46,474 nt of DNA from HXMU1420-2 sp040830545. Its GTDB lineage: Bacteria > Pseudomonadota > Alphaproteobacteria > Rhodobacterales > Rhodobacteraceae. The position numbers were made by a program, and so were the translations under genes. A model generated the notes under the pieces. It had not been told where the DNA came from. It did no database searches and saw only the letters and a list, made by a program, of their open reading frames with translations. Position 1 is the stretch's first letter, and each line of letters begins with the position of its first letter. Location: the NCBI GenBank assembly GCA_040830545.1, contig JBFOMB010000146.1, positions 1 to 46,474 on the forward strand, given 5' to 3'. Below, piece after piece: positions 15,497-24,053 of this stretch.

Positions 15497-17278
15497 TCAG
15501 TCCTGAGGGATCACACGCAGGCCCAGTTCCATCAGCTGATCGCTGGTCGGATCCGAAGGCGCCGCCATCATCAGGTCCTCGGCACGTTGGTTCATCGGGA
15601 ACATGATGACCTCGCGGATGTTGGCCGTGTCGGCCAGCAGCATCACGATCCGGTCAATCCCGGCCGCACAACCACCGTGGGGCGGCGCGCCGTAGTGGAA
15701 CGCGTTGTAGAGCGCGCCAAAGCGGTTCTTCACCTCGTCCTCGCCATATCCGGCCAGTTCGAAGGCTTTCAACATGATCTCGGGCTTGTGGTTCCGGATC
15801 GCGCCGGACACCAATTCGTACCCATTGCAAGCCAGGTCATACTGAAACCCTTTGACCTCCAACGGATCACCGTTCAACGCGTCCATCCCGCCCTGCGGCA
15901 TGGAGAACGGGTTATGCTCGAAATCGACCGCGCCGGTTTCTTCGTCCTTTTCGTAGATCGGGAAATCCACGATCCAGGCAAAGGCGAACCGATCCAGATC
16001 GGTCAGCTTCAGGTCTTCGCCAATCACGTCGCGCGCCTTGGCCGCCACACGCTGGAACGCCTGCGGTTTGCCACCCAGGAAGAAGGCCGCATCGCCCACG
16101 CCCAGACCCAATTGCTGGCGGATCGCTTCGGTCCGTTCCGGGCCGATGTTCTTGGCCAGCGGTCCGGCGGCTTCCATCCCCTGCCCCTGATCACGCCAGA
16201 AGATGTAACCCATCCCCGGCAGGCCCTCTTTCTGGGCAAAGGCGTTCATGCGGTCGCAGAATTTGCGGCTGCCCCCGGTCGGCGCGGGAATGGCGCGGAT
16301 TTCGGTGCCGTCCTGTTCCAGCAGCTTGGCAAAGATGGCAAAGCCCGAGCCGCGGAAATGGTCGCTGACCACCTGCATCTCAATCGGGTTGCGTAGGTCG
16401 GGCTTGTCCGTGCCGTATTTCAGCGCGGCCTCGGCATAAGGAATCTGCGGCCAGTCGGCGGGGGCGTCGACCTTTTTGCCGCCACCGAATTCCTCAAAGA
16501 CCCCGGCGATCACGGGCGAGACGGTGTCAAACACATCCTGCTGCTCGACAAACGACATCTCCATATCAAGCTGGTAGAAATCTGTCGGCGAGCGGTCGGC
16601 ACGCGGGTCTTCGTCGCGGAAACAGGGTGCGATCTGGAAATACTTGTCAAAGCCCGAGACCATGATCAGCTGTTTGAACTGCTGCGGGGCCTGCGGCAGC
16701 GCGTAGAACTTGCCCGGATGCAGGCGGGAGGGCACCAGAAAGTCACGCGCGCCTTCGGGGCTGGACGCAGTGATGACTGGCGTCTGGTATTCGCGGAACC
16801 CCTGATCCCACATACGACGACGGATCGAGGCGACAACGTCTGAGCGCAGGGTCATGTTCTGCTGCATCGCCTCACGACGCAGGTCCAGATAGCGATAGCG
16901 CAGGCGGGTTTCTTCCGGGGATTCCTGATCGCCAAACACCATCAGCGGCAATTCGCCCGCGCTGCCCAGCACCTCCAGATCGCGGACAAACACCTCGATC
17001 TCTCCGGTCGGGATCTTCGGGTTCACCAGGTCCGCATCGCGTGCCTTCACGTTGCCATCGATGCGGATGCACCATTCGCTGCGCACCTTTTCGACTTCGG
17101 AAAACACCGGGCTGTCAGGGTCACACAGGACCTGCGTCATGCCGTAATGGTCGCGCAGGTCGATGAACAAAACGCCCCCGTGATCGCGCACGCGATGGAC
17201 CCAGCCGGAAAGCCGGACGGTTTCGCCAACATTTGCGGCGGTCAGATCGGCGCAGGAATGGCTGCGATAGGCGTGCAT
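15497..17278 (-). CDS. aspS: Aspartate--tRNA ligase
   Basis: A 593-residue class II aminoacyl-tRNA synthetase charging tRNA-Asp in the cytoplasm. It has the N-terminal OB fold (VRLSGWVHRVRDHGGVLFIDLRDHYG, about 20-45), motif 2 region FRDEDPRADRSPTDFYQLDMEMSF, the bacterial insertion (GAD-like domain) and motif 3 GCAAGIDRIVMLL near the C-terminus. The length is right for bacterial-type AspRS. Whether it also charges tRNA-Asn (non-discriminating) cannot be decided here. The ATG has AAAGGA upstream. Spacers on both sides suggest its own promoter in the 190 bp before it. Confidence 0.97.
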   Translation of the reverse strand: MHAYRSHSCADLTAANVGETVRLSGWVHRVRDHGGVLFIDLRDHYGMTQVLCDPDSPVFSEVEKVRSEWCIRIDGNVKARDADLVNPKIPTGEIEVFVRDLEVLGSAGELPLMVFGDQESPEETRLRYRYLDLRREAMQQNMTLRSDVVASIRRRMWDQGFREYQTPVITASSPEGARDFLVPSRLHPGKFYALPQAPQQFKQLIMVSGFDKYFQIAPCFRDEDPRADRSPTDFYQLDMEMSFVEQQDVFDTVSPVIAGVFEEFGGGKKVDAPADWPQIPYAEAALKYGTDKPDLRNPIEMQVVSDHFRGSGFAIFAKLLEQDGTEIRAIPAPTGGSRKFCDRMNAFAQKEGLPGMGYIFWRDQGQGMEAAGPLAKNIGPERTEAIRQQLGLGVGDAAFFLGGKPQAFQRVAAKARDVIGEDLKLTDLDRFAFAWIVDFPIYEKDEETGAVDFEHNPFSMPQGGMDALNGDPLEVKGFQYDLACNGYELVSGAIRNHKPEIMLKAFELAGYGEDEVKNRFGALYNAFHYGAPPHGGCAAGIDRIVMLLADTANIREVIMFPMNQRAEDLMMAAPSDPTSDQLMELGLRVIPQD

Positions 17279-17470
17279 GGCGGGTCCTTTCGGAGGCGGA
17301 AAACGATCGCGCCGATACAGCGCGCCACATACGTGGTGTCAAGGGGGCAGAGCGACTTCGCGCCGGTATTCCGCAAACTCGTTACTCAGAAAGAGCGAAA
17401 CACGTGAGGCGGCCGTTCTGTTTACAGTTGATCCGCTTTGCGAACGCAGCAGAATGACCTTGGGCGGACC

Positions 17471-17959
17471 TCATTCCTCTGTGTCAGACAGGCGGGAGCT
17501 GGCCCAATCCGGGTCGGGTTCATCAGGGTCCGACCGCAGGCCTGCGGCCAAGATCCCTGCTATTGCGCGAAACTCATCCTTTTCGGATGTGTCACCGCTG
17601 ATCCCCACTGCTCCAATTGTTGCGCCGTCCTCATCCTCAATCAGAACACCGCCAGGCACCGGCACCAATCGTCCCTGAGAAACGGTGGACAGGGCCGTCA
17701 CAAATGTAGGCCGCGCCGCCAACCGATCCCGAATCTGACGACTGGAAATCCCCATCCCCAAAGCGCCCCAGGCTTTGCCCAGAGCCACGTCATGGCGCAT
17801 GATCCCTGACCCATCCTCGCTTTTGGAAGCAACGATACGACCACCTGCGTCTAGGACAACAACGCTCAATGGCAAAAATCCATGCGCCCGCCCTGTGCTG
17901 AGCGCTTGATCCACGATGCGGCTTGCAAGGTCGAGTGTCAGACTGTGCTTGAGTTTCAT
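17471..17959 (-). CDS. GlcG/HbpS-family heme-binding-like protein
   Basis: A 162-residue protein of the GlcG/HbpS family, a Roadblock/PAS-like fold found beside glycolate oxidase genes and in heme- or cobalamin-linked proteins. Visible are LSVVVLDAGGRIVASKSEDGSG, ALGKAWGALGMG, PVPGGVLIEDEDGATIGAVGISG and DTSEKDEFRAIAGI. The PGGVPI-like and GAVGVSG-like blocks define the family. No signal peptide is evident, so it is probably cytoplasmic; its role is uncertain. The start at 17959 is set by GGGAGG 4 bp upstream. It is divergent from carB and shows no functional link to it. Confidence 0.75.
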   Translation of the reverse strand: MKLKHSLTLDLASRIVDQALSTGRAHGFLPLSVVVLDAGGRIVASKSEDGSGIMRHDVALGKAWGALGMGISSRQIRDRLAARPTFVTALSTVSQGRLVPVPGGVLIEDEDGATIGAVGISGDTSEKDEFRAIAGILAAGLRSDPDEPDPDWASSRLSDTEE

Positions 17960-18057
17960 TGTGCCTCCCGCCCTGCTTTCACAGTGATGCGGTCCAGATG
18001 ATGCGGCAACTGTTTTCCTGCACGCCGCCGCTCCACCCTGGCATTCACGGCACCCCC

Positions 18058-18085
18058 TTGCACCTTTCCCGCCCATCCCTATAAG
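18058..18085 (+). promoter_or_regulatory. Candidate sigma-70 promoter for carB
   Basis: TTGCAC (18058-18063) and TATAAG (18080-18085) are separated by 16 bp. They lie 57 bp before the carB ATG in the spacer between carB and the divergent GlcG-like gene. Start-site mapping would be needed to confirm it. Confidence 0.4.
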
Positions 18086-18097
18086 GCAGGACAATTT

Positions 18098-18113
18098 GAG
18101 CGCTGCGGCGCTC
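18098..18113 (+). promoter_or_regulatory. Hairpin in the predicted carB leader
   Basis: A perfect 6-bp stem GAGCGC/GCGCTC with a TGCG tetraloop lies just downstream of the proposed promoter and 28 bp before the ATG. It could affect mRNA stability or translation; no T-run follows, so it is not an intrinsic terminator. Confidence 0.35.
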
Positions 18114-18141
18114 TGACTCGCGCGACATCTGGGGGCCGGCC

Positions 18142-21100
18142 ATGCCAAAAAGAACCGATATTCAATCTATCATGATCATCGGGGCGGGTCCTATTGTCAT
18201 CGGTCAGGCCTGCGAATTCGACTATTCCGGCGCACAGGCATGCAAGGCCCTGCGGGAAGAAGGTTACCGGGTGATCCTGGTAAACTCCAACCCCGCCACG
18301 ATCATGACCGACCCGGAGCTGGCGGACGCGACCTATATCGAGCCGATCACACCTGAGGTTGTCGCGAAGATCATTGAAAAGGAACGGCCCGACGCGCTGC
18401 TGCCGACCATGGGCGGGCAGACGGGGCTGAACACCTCGCTCGCGCTGGAAGAAATGGGCGTTTTGGAGCAGTTCGGGGTCGAGATGATCGGCGCGAAACG
18501 CGACGCCATCGAAATGGCCGAAGACCGCAAGCTGTTTCGCGAGGCGATGGACCGCATCGGGCTGGAAAACCCCAAAGCGACGATTGTCACCGCACCCAAG
18601 GATGACAACGGCAAATTCGATCTGGATGCAGGCGCAAGCCTGGCGCTGGAGGCACTGGATGATATCGGCCTGCCCGCAATCATTCGCCCAGCCTTTACGC
18701 TGGGCGGCACCGGCGGCGGCGTGGCTTACAACCGCGAGGATTACATTCACTTCTGCCGGTCGGGCATGGACGCTTCTCCGGTGGGGCAAATCCTGGTGGA
18801 TGAAAGCCTGCTGGGCTGGAAAGAGTTCGAGATGGAGGTTGTCCGCGACAAGGCCGACAATGCCATCATCGTCTGTTCCATCGAAAATGTGGACCCGATG
18901 GGCGTGCACACAGGCGACTCGATCACCGTGGCCCCGGCGCTGACGCTGACTGACAAGGAATACCAGATCATGCGCAACGGCTCCATCGCCGTGCTGCGTG
19001 AAATCGGCGTCGAAACTGGCGGGTCGAATGTGCAATGGGCCGTGAACCCCGACGATGGCCGCATGGTTGTGATCGAAATGAACCCGCGCGTCAGCCGGTC
19101 GTCTGCGCTGGCATCCAAGGCAACGGGTTTCCCGATTGCCAAGATCGCGGCGAAACTGGCCGTCGGCTACACGCTGGACGAACTGGATAATGACATTACC
19201 AAGGTCACGCCCGCTTCGTTCGAGCCAACCATCGACTACGTCGTCACCAAGATCCCGAAGTTTGCGTTCGAAAAATTCCCGGGCAGCGAACCCTACCTGA
19301 CCACCGCCATGAAATCCGTGGGCGAGGCGATGTCCATCGGCCGCACGATCCACGAGTCGATGCAAAAGGCGCTGGCGTCGATGGAATCCGGCCTAACCGG
19401 GTTTGACGAAGTGGCCATTCCGGGCCTGTCCGTCGGACCATGGGACGAGGCCGAGGACAAGGCAGCGGTGATCAAAGCAATCAGCCAACAGACGCCGGAC
19501 CGGTTGCGTACGATCGCACAGGCCATGCGCCACGGGCTGAGCGACGACGAAATCCAGGGTGTGACCAAGTTCGACCCATGGTTCCTGTCCCGCATCCGCG
19601 AGATTGTGGAGGCCGAGCGTGGCCTGCGCGCCAATGGCCTGCCCGGCAGCGAAGCCGAGATGCGCGCGATCAAGATGCTGGGATTCACCGATGCCCGTCT
19701 GGCCGCACTGACCGAAAGCACCGAAACTGCCGTGCGCAAAGCGCGCCATGCGCTGAACGTCACCGCTGTTTTCAAACGCATCGACACCTGCGCGGCTGAA
19801 TTTGAGGCGCAGACGCCTTATATGTACTCCACCTACGAGACGCCCGTATTCGGCGAAGTGGAATGCGAATCCCGCCCATCCGACCGGAAAAAGGTTGTCA
19901 TCCTAGGCGGTGGCCCGAACCGGATCGGTCAGGGGATCGAGTTTGACTATTGCTGCTGTCATGCGTGTTTCGCCCTGACGGATGCGGGTTATGAAACCAT
20001 CATGGTCAACTGCAACCCGGAAACGGTCAGTACGGACTATGACACCTCTGACCGGCTGTATTTCGAACCGCTGACCTTTGAACATGTCATGGAGATTCTG
20101 CGGGCCGAGCAGGAGAACGGGACGCTGCATGGCGTGATCGTGCAGTTTGGCGGGCAGACCCCGCTGAAGCTGGCAAATGCACTTTGCGATGCAGGCATCC
20201 CGATCCTGGGCACCACGCCGGACGCTATCGACCTGGCCGAAGACCGCGAACGGTTCCAGCAACTGGTGCAGCAACTAGAGCTGAAACAGCCCGTTAACGG
20301 CATCGCCCATTCCGACGAGGAAGCGCTGGAGATCGCGGCTGGCATTGGCTTCCCGTTGGTGATCCGTCCCTCGTACGTGCTGGGTGGCCGCGCGATGGAG
20401 ATCGTGCGCGATCAGGCACAGTTGGAGCGTTACATCTCCGAAGCGGTTGTTGTGTCTGGCGACAGCCCCGTTCTGCTGGACAGCTACCTGGACGGCGCGG
20501 TGGAATTGGACGTAGATGCACTGTGCGATGGTCAGAATGTCCACGTCGCCGGCATCATGCAGCATATCGAAGAGGCGGGCGTGCATTCCGGCGACAGCGC
20601 CTGTTCCCTTCCGCCCTATTCGCTGCCAGACGACATTATTGAAGAGGTAAAGCGTCAGACCAACGCGCTAGCATTGGCGCTTGGTGTCGTCGGCCTGATG
20701 AACGTGCAGTTTGCCGTCAAGGATGGCGACATCTACCTGATCGAGGTCAACCCGCGCGCCTCGCGCACCGTGCCGTTTGTGGCCAAGGCGACGGACAGCG
20801 CGATTGCCTCCATCGCGGCACGGATCATGGCGGGCGAACCGCTGTCAAACTTCCCGGGCCGCCCGGCCTACAAAGCGGACGCGGCCTATGACACAACCCT
20901 GCCACTGGCTGACCCGATGACGCTGGCTGACCCGAACATGCCGTGGTTCTCGGTCAAGGAAGCAGTCCTGCCCTTCGCGCGCTTCCCCGGTGTCGATACG
21001 CTGTTGGGGCCGGAAATGCGCTCAACCGGCGAGGTAATGGGCTGGGATCGCGATTTCCCCCGTGCATTCCTGAAGGCGCAGATGGGTGCGGGTATGGTTC

Positions 21101-21498
21101 TGCCGTCCGGTGGATGTGCGTTCATCTCCATCCGCGAGGCCGACAAGGGTGCGCAAATGTTGGAGGCCGCGCAAATCCTACACGCGCAGGGTTTCACGCT
21201 GGTCGCAACCCGTGGCACGCAGGCCTGGCTGACCGGGCACAACGTGCCGTGTGATGTGGTGAACAAAGTCTATGAGGGTCGCCCGGACGTGACTGATCTG
21301 ATGAAGAACGGCGGCGTGCAACTGGTCATGAACTCGACCGAGGGAGCGCAAGCGGTAGAGGATTCCAAATCCATCCGCTCCATCGCGCTCTATGACAAAA
21401 TCCCGTATTTCACGACGGCTGCCGCGTCCCATGCCGCTGCACTGGCCATCAAGGCGCAGGCCGAAGGGGATGTCACTGTGAAGGCGCTGCAAGGGTAA
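18142..21498 (+). CDS. carB: Carbamoyl-phosphate synthase large subunit
   Basis: A 1118-residue ATP-grasp enzyme making carbamoyl phosphate from bicarbonate, ATP and glutamine-derived ammonia for arginine and pyrimidine synthesis, in complex with CarA (not in this window). It has two homologous halves. The first starts IMIIGAGPIVIGQACEFDYSG and holds the first ATP-grasp domain, to about residue 400. The second starts VVILGGGPNRIGQGIEFDYCCCH near residue 590. The C-terminal MGS-like domain (about 970-1110) carries allosteric control. It ends at a strong intrinsic terminator. The ATG at 18142 gives the family N-terminus (MPKRTDI). Confidence 0.98.
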   Translation: MPKRTDIQSIMIIGAGPIVIGQACEFDYSGAQACKALREEGYRVILVNSNPATIMTDPELADATYIEPITPEVVAKIIEKERPDALLPTMGGQTGLNTSLALEEMGVLEQFGVEMIGAKRDAIEMAEDRKLFREAMDRIGLENPKATIVTAPKDDNGKFDLDAGASLALEALDDIGLPAIIRPAFTLGGTGGGVAYNREDYIHFCRSGMDASPVGQILVDESLLGWKEFEMEVVRDKADNAIIVCSIENVDPMGVHTGDSITVAPALTLTDKEYQIMRNGSIAVLREIGVETGGSNVQWAVNPDDGRMVVIEMNPRVSRSSALASKATGFPIAKIAAKLAVGYTLDELDNDITKVTPASFEPTIDYVVTKIPKFAFEKFPGSEPYLTTAMKSVGEAMSIGRTIHESMQKALASMESGLTGFDEVAIPGLSVGPWDEAEDKAAVIKAISQQTPDRLRTIAQAMRHGLSDDEIQGVTKFDPWFLSRIREIVEAERGLRANGLPGSEAEMRAIKMLGFTDARLAALTESTETAVRKARHALNVTAVFKRIDTCAAEFEAQTPYMYSTYETPVFGEVECESRPSDRKKVVILGGGPNRIGQGIEFDYCCCHACFALTDAGYETIMVNCNPETVSTDYDTSDRLYFEPLTFEHVMEILRAEQENGTLHGVIVQFGGQTPLKLANALCDAGIPILGTTPDAIDLAEDRERFQQLVQQLELKQPVNGIAHSDEEALEIAAGIGFPLVIRPSYVLGGRAMEIVRDQAQLERYISEAVVVSGDSPVLLDSYLDGAVELDVDALCDGQNVHVAGIMQHIEEAGVHSGDSACSLPPYSLPDDIIEEVKRQTNALALALGVVGLMNVQFAVKDGDIYLIEVNPRASRTVPFVAKATDSAIASIAARIMAGEPLSNFPGRPAYKADAAYDTTLPLADPMTLADPNMPWFSVKEAVLPFARFPGVDTLLGPEMRSTGEVMGWDRDFPRAFLKAQMGAGMVLPSGGCAFISIREADKGAQMLEAAQILHAQGFTLVATRGTQAWLTGHNVPCDVVNKVYEGRPDVTDLMKNGGVQLVMNSTEGAQAVEDSKSIRSIALYDKIPYFTTAAASHAAALAIKAQAEGDVTVKALQG

Positions 21499-21527
21499 CG
21501 AGGCTCACTGCTATCTGATGTAAGAAC

Positions 21528-21557
21528 GGCGCCCTGACCCTCAGGGCGCCTTTTTCT
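21528..21557 (+). terminator. Intrinsic terminator of carB
   Basis: A perfect 10-bp stem GGCGCCCTGA/TCAGGGCGCC with a CCC loop is followed directly by TTTTTCTT. It ends the carB transcript 30 bp after the stop codon and lies just before the stop of the convergent ohr gene. Confidence 0.95.
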
Positions 21558-21570
21558 TCGTTGGATCGCT

Positions 21571-21999
21571 TCACATGATCTCGGTCGACACGTCCACATT
21601 TCCACGGACCGAGTTGGAGTATGGGCAAATCGCGTGGGCGGATTCGGTCAGGCGCTCTGCTGCTGCCTTGTCCACACCCGGCAGCGACACTTTCAGGTCG
21701 ACCTTCAATCCAAAACCACCCGCTTCACGCGGACCGATGCCCACGGCAGTTTCAACTTCGACATCGTCGGGCACCTTTGGCAGGGTATCGTCCTGCGACG
21801 CCGCAAACTTCATCGCGCCGATATAGCAAGCGGAGTATCCGGCCGCGAACAACTGTTCAGGGTTATACCCTTTGCCGTTGCCACCCATTTCCGTCGGCGG
21901 AGCCAGGTCCAGCACCAATTCGGTTCCGGCGACTTTCGCCTGACCATCGCGGCCGCCAGTGGCTGACCCATGAGCGGTGTAAACGGGGCTTACAGACAT
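21571..21999 (-). CDS. ohr: Organic hydroperoxide reductase Ohr
   Basis: A 142-residue OsmC/Ohr protein that reduces organic (lipid) hydroperoxides with a thiol pair. Catalytic Cys58 is in YSACYIGAM and Cys125 in AICPYSNS, both in family positions; GYNPEQLFAAGY and NVDVSTEI are also diagnostic. The start at 21999 (MSVSP) has AGGA 8-9 bp upstream and gives the family length; an upstream in-frame ATG adds five residues. It is divergent from ohrR, and the 107-bp spacer holds two matching operators, so it is expected to be induced by organic peroxides. Confidence 0.95.
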   Translation of the reverse strand: MSVSPVYTAHGSATGGRDGQAKVAGTELVLDLAPPTEMGGNGKGYNPEQLFAAGYSACYIGAMKFAASQDDTLPKVPDDVEVETAVGIGPREAGGFGLKVDLKVSLPGVDKAAAERLTESAHAICPYSNSVRGNVDVSTEIM

Positions 22000-22023
22000 C
22001 TTAGCATTCCTCATCGCACAAGA

Positions 22024-22044
22024 TTAAATCGTGCACGATATTTA
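22024..22044. promoter_or_regulatory. OhrR operator 1
   Basis: TTAAAT around the perfect 12-bp palindrome ATCGTGCACGAT, ending in ATTTA. It lies about 25 bp before the ohr start. Its close resemblance to the second site at 22078-22099 and its AT-rich flanks fit OhrR-type MarR operators. Confidence 0.65.
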
Positions 22045-22045
22045 T

Positions 22046-22061
22046 GATCTCCCAGGAGATC
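22046..22061. promoter_or_regulatory. Central palindrome in the ohr-ohrR spacer
   Basis: A perfect inverted repeat GATCTCC-CA-GGAGATC lies between the two OhrR-like operators. Its sequence is unrelated to theirs. It may bind another factor or form an mRNA hairpin; function unknown. Confidence 0.4.
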
Positions 22062-22077
22062 TGTCAATCTCTTGCGA

Positions 22078-22099
22078 CTTAATCGCCCACGACTTAAAT
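22078..22099. promoter_or_regulatory. OhrR operator 2
   Basis: CTTAATCG-CCCA-CGACTTAA is an imperfect copy of operator 1 with the same ATCG/CGA core and TTAA flanks. It ends 8 bp before the ohrR ATG, so binding there would block ohrR expression (autoregulation). Confidence 0.6.
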
Positions 22100-22106
22100 C
22101 TAAGGC

Positions 22107-22541
22107 ATGGAAACCAAGGCCCTCCCCCTAAGCATGCAGCTGTGTTTTGCGCTGTATTCCGCGAACCACGCGATGGCGGGGCTCTATCGTCCCATGCTGT
22201 CCGAACTGGGGCTGACCTATCCGCAATACCTTGTCCTGCTGGCGCTGTGGGAACGGGACGGTCAATCAGTTGGGGAACTGGGCAAGGCGTTGATGTTGGA
22301 AAGCAATACACTCACGCCGCTTTTGAAGCGGATGGAGGCCGCAAGTCTGATCAACCGGGCCCGCAGCCAACAGGACGAGCGCAGCGTAAGTGTCAGTCTG
22401 ACCGACAAGGGCCAATCCCTTGAGGCGAAGTCGCATGAGTTTGCAGCCTGCGTTGCCAATGCGTTGGATCAGGACGGAGACACGGCAAACGCCTTGCGCG
22501 AACAGATTTTCGATTTGGCGAAACGTTTGCGCAAAGCCTAA
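22107..22541 (+). CDS. ohrR: OhrR, MarR-family peroxide-sensing repressor
   Basis: A 144-residue MarR-family winged-helix regulator. The QLCFALYSA motif places Cys13 at the peroxide-reactive position of OhrR, whose oxidation releases DNA. GLTYPQYLVLLALWE, SVGELGKALMLESNTLTPLLKRMEA (recognition helix) and the wing RARSQQDERSVSVSLTDKG are all intact. A second conserved-type Cys at about residue 114 could make it a 2-Cys sensor. It is divergent from ohr with shared operators. Its stop overlaps the convergent deformylase-like gene by 4 bp. Confidence 0.93.
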   Translation: METKALPLSMQLCFALYSANHAMAGLYRPMLSELGLTYPQYLVLLALWERDGQSVGELGKALMLESNTLTPLLKRMEAASLINRARSQQDERSVSVSLTDKGQSLEAKSHEFAACVANALDQDGDTANALREQIFDLAKRLRKA

Positions 22542-23041
22542 TCCGATTTGGCCACCTTGCGCGCCTTGCGCAGCAACACGTCGCGCTTCAGCTTGCTCAG
22601 GTTGTCGAAGTACATGCGACCATTCAGATGGTCTATCTGGTGTTGCACGCTGGTGGATTCCAGATCGGAAAACTCGCGGCGGGTGATCATCCCGTTGTCA
22701 TCCATGTAGCGCACCAGAACGACGCGCGGCCGCTCAAACTTGGCTGACACCCCCGGCAGGTTCGGGCTGGCCTCTTCATGCGGGCGTATTTCGCTGCTGG
22801 CGTCGATGATTTCCGGGTTGGCCAGACGAACCGCGTGACCCCGTTCCAGCGATCCATCGACAACGGCCAACCGCAGCATGATCCCGATCTGCGGCGCGGC
22901 AAGGCCAACGCCCGGCATCGCCTCCATCGTGTCGCTCATGTCGTCCCAGATGGCGCGGATTTCGTCTGTGACCGCCTCAACTTCTTCGGCCTTGGTGCGC
23001 AGACGTTTGTCCGGCCAAGGGATGCAACGGCGGACGGTCAT
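22538..23041 (-). CDS. Peptide-deformylase-like protein lacking catalytic residues
   Basis: A 167-residue deformylase-family protein. Motif 1 is intact (GVGLAAPQ, 44-51). The metal-binding EGCLS motif is replaced by EASPN (90-94), removing the Cys ligand. The HExDH motif reads HQIDH (134-138), replacing the catalytic Glu with Gln; both His ligands remain. It is therefore very unlikely to deformylate peptides by the normal mechanism. It may be a ribosome- or substrate-binding pseudoenzyme, or it may modulate its neighbours; that is inference. It is last in a run of three family members, overlapping the middle one by 4 bp, and its reading frame is undamaged, which argues for a retained role. 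Automatic annotation will probably call it an active deformylase. Confidence 0.85.
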   Translation of the reverse strand: MTVRRCIPWPDKRLRTKAEEVEAVTDEIRAIWDDMSDTMEAMPGVGLAAPQIGIMLRLAVVDGSLERGHAVRLANPEIIDASSEIRPHEEASPNLPGVSAKFERPRVVLVRYMDDNGMITRREFSDLESTSVQHQIDHLNGRMYFDNLSKLKRDVLLRKARKVAKSD

Positions 23042-23535
23042 GCGCGAGTTTCCAGATAGGGCGTTTCGAGTTCTTCCCGCAGGTCAGGAGCGATCCGGTC
23101 AAAGATCACGATACCATTCAGATGGTCCAACTCATGCTGGATACACCGTGCTTCGAACCGGTCGAAATCGTCCATGTGGATTTGCCCCGTCTCATCGGTC
23201 CATTGCACCGTGACGGCACGTGGGCGGGACACTGGCACAGGCACGTCCGGAATAGACAGGCAGCCTTCGACCATCTCCTCGGGCGTGTGATCAGCTGCCA
23301 TGATGAACGGGTTTAACATGGCACGCGGGTCGGGTTCGCCTTCCTTCCACGCGCAGTCCATGACAAACACGCGGGCCATGACGCCCACCTGTGGCCCCGC
23401 AAGTCCTCGTCCATTGGCCGCGTACATGGTTTCAAACATGTCAGGGATCACATCACGCAGCGCATCCACATCTGCCGGTTCAGCCCGTTCTCTAAGGCGC
23501 GGATCAGGCCATTTCACAATTGGCAGAACTGCCAT
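23038..23535 (-). CDS. def: Peptide deformylase (second paralogue)
   Basis: A 165-residue peptide deformylase, which removes the N-formyl group from nascent proteins at the ribosome exit. Motifs are GRGLAGPQ (42-49, with Gly for the usual second Ala), EGCLS (90-94, Cys ligand) and HELDH (134-138, catalytic Glu), so it should be active. Its sequence differs clearly from the first paralogue (for example VPVPVSRPRAVTVQW), so it may have a different substrate preference or time of expression. It overlaps the first paralogue by 1 bp and the inactive third one by 4 bp, so the three are translationally linked. Confidence 0.9.
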   Translation of the reverse strand: MAVLPIVKWPDPRLRERAEPADVDALRDVIPDMFETMYAANGRGLAGPQVGVMARVFVMDCAWKEGEPDPRAMLNPFIMAADHTPEEMVEGCLSIPDVPVPVSRPRAVTVQWTDETGQIHMDDFDRFEARCIQHELDHLNGIVIFDRIAPDLREELETPYLETRA

Positions 23536-24053
23536 CAGGCGCGGGCCTTTTCACGCTTCAGCTTTTGCATCTTGCGCGTGATCATCTGACGCTTGATTGG
23601 GGTGAGATAGTCGATGAACAGCTTGCCATTCAGGTGGTCGATCTCGTGCTGCACGCAGGTCGCCCACAGTTCGCGGAACACCTCCTGTTGCTCCGCGCCG
23701 TTCTGGTCGATCCACTTGACCTCGACCTCTGCCGGGCGCTTCACCTCGGCGTATTGTTCCGGGATCGACAGGCAACCCTCGTCATAAACACTGGTTTCGT
23801 CGGAGACGCTGACAATTTCTGGGTTGAACATCACCAGCGGGCGCGGCGCCTCGACCTCGTCCTTCACGCAATCCAACACGATCAGTCGAGACAACACGCC
23901 AACCTGCGGCGCAGCCAGGCCAATGCCCGGCGCGTCATACATGGTTTCCAGCATGTCGTCCGCCAACACACGCAACTCGTCTGTCAGGTCGTCAACGGCC
24001 GGACAGACCTTTTTCAGGCGCGGGTCGGGGTGGATCAGAATAGGGCGTTTCAT
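23535..24053 (-). CDS. def: Peptide deformylase (main copy)
   Basis: A 172-residue peptide deformylase with all canonical motifs: GIGLAAPQ (43-50), EGCLS (92-96) and HEIDH (136-140). It is the first gene of the three-gene deformylase unit and the best candidate for the housekeeping enzyme. The C-terminal basic tail (LKREKARA) resembles the extension that docks E. coli deformylase on the ribosome. The usual partner fmt (methionyl-tRNA formyltransferase) is not adjacent. It is divergent from the PatB-like gene over 94 bp. Confidence 0.95.
   Translation of the reverse strand: MKRPILIHPDPRLKKVCPAVDDLTDELRVLADDMLETMYDAPGIGLAAPQVGVLSRLIVLDCVKDEVEAPRPLVMFNPEIVSVSDETSVYDEGCLSIPEQYAEVKRPAEVEVKWIDQNGAEQQEVFRELWATCVQHEIDHLNGKLFIDYLTPIKRQMITRKMQKLKREKARA

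Noticed and set aside
17279..17470. 190-bp spacer before aspS searched for a tRNA gene
   Set aside because: No cloverleaf arms or T-loop sequence found on either strand.
18079..19365. 428-codon open frame on the minus strand opposite carB
   Set aside because: His/Asp/Arg-rich product without known motifs, fully antisense to carB.
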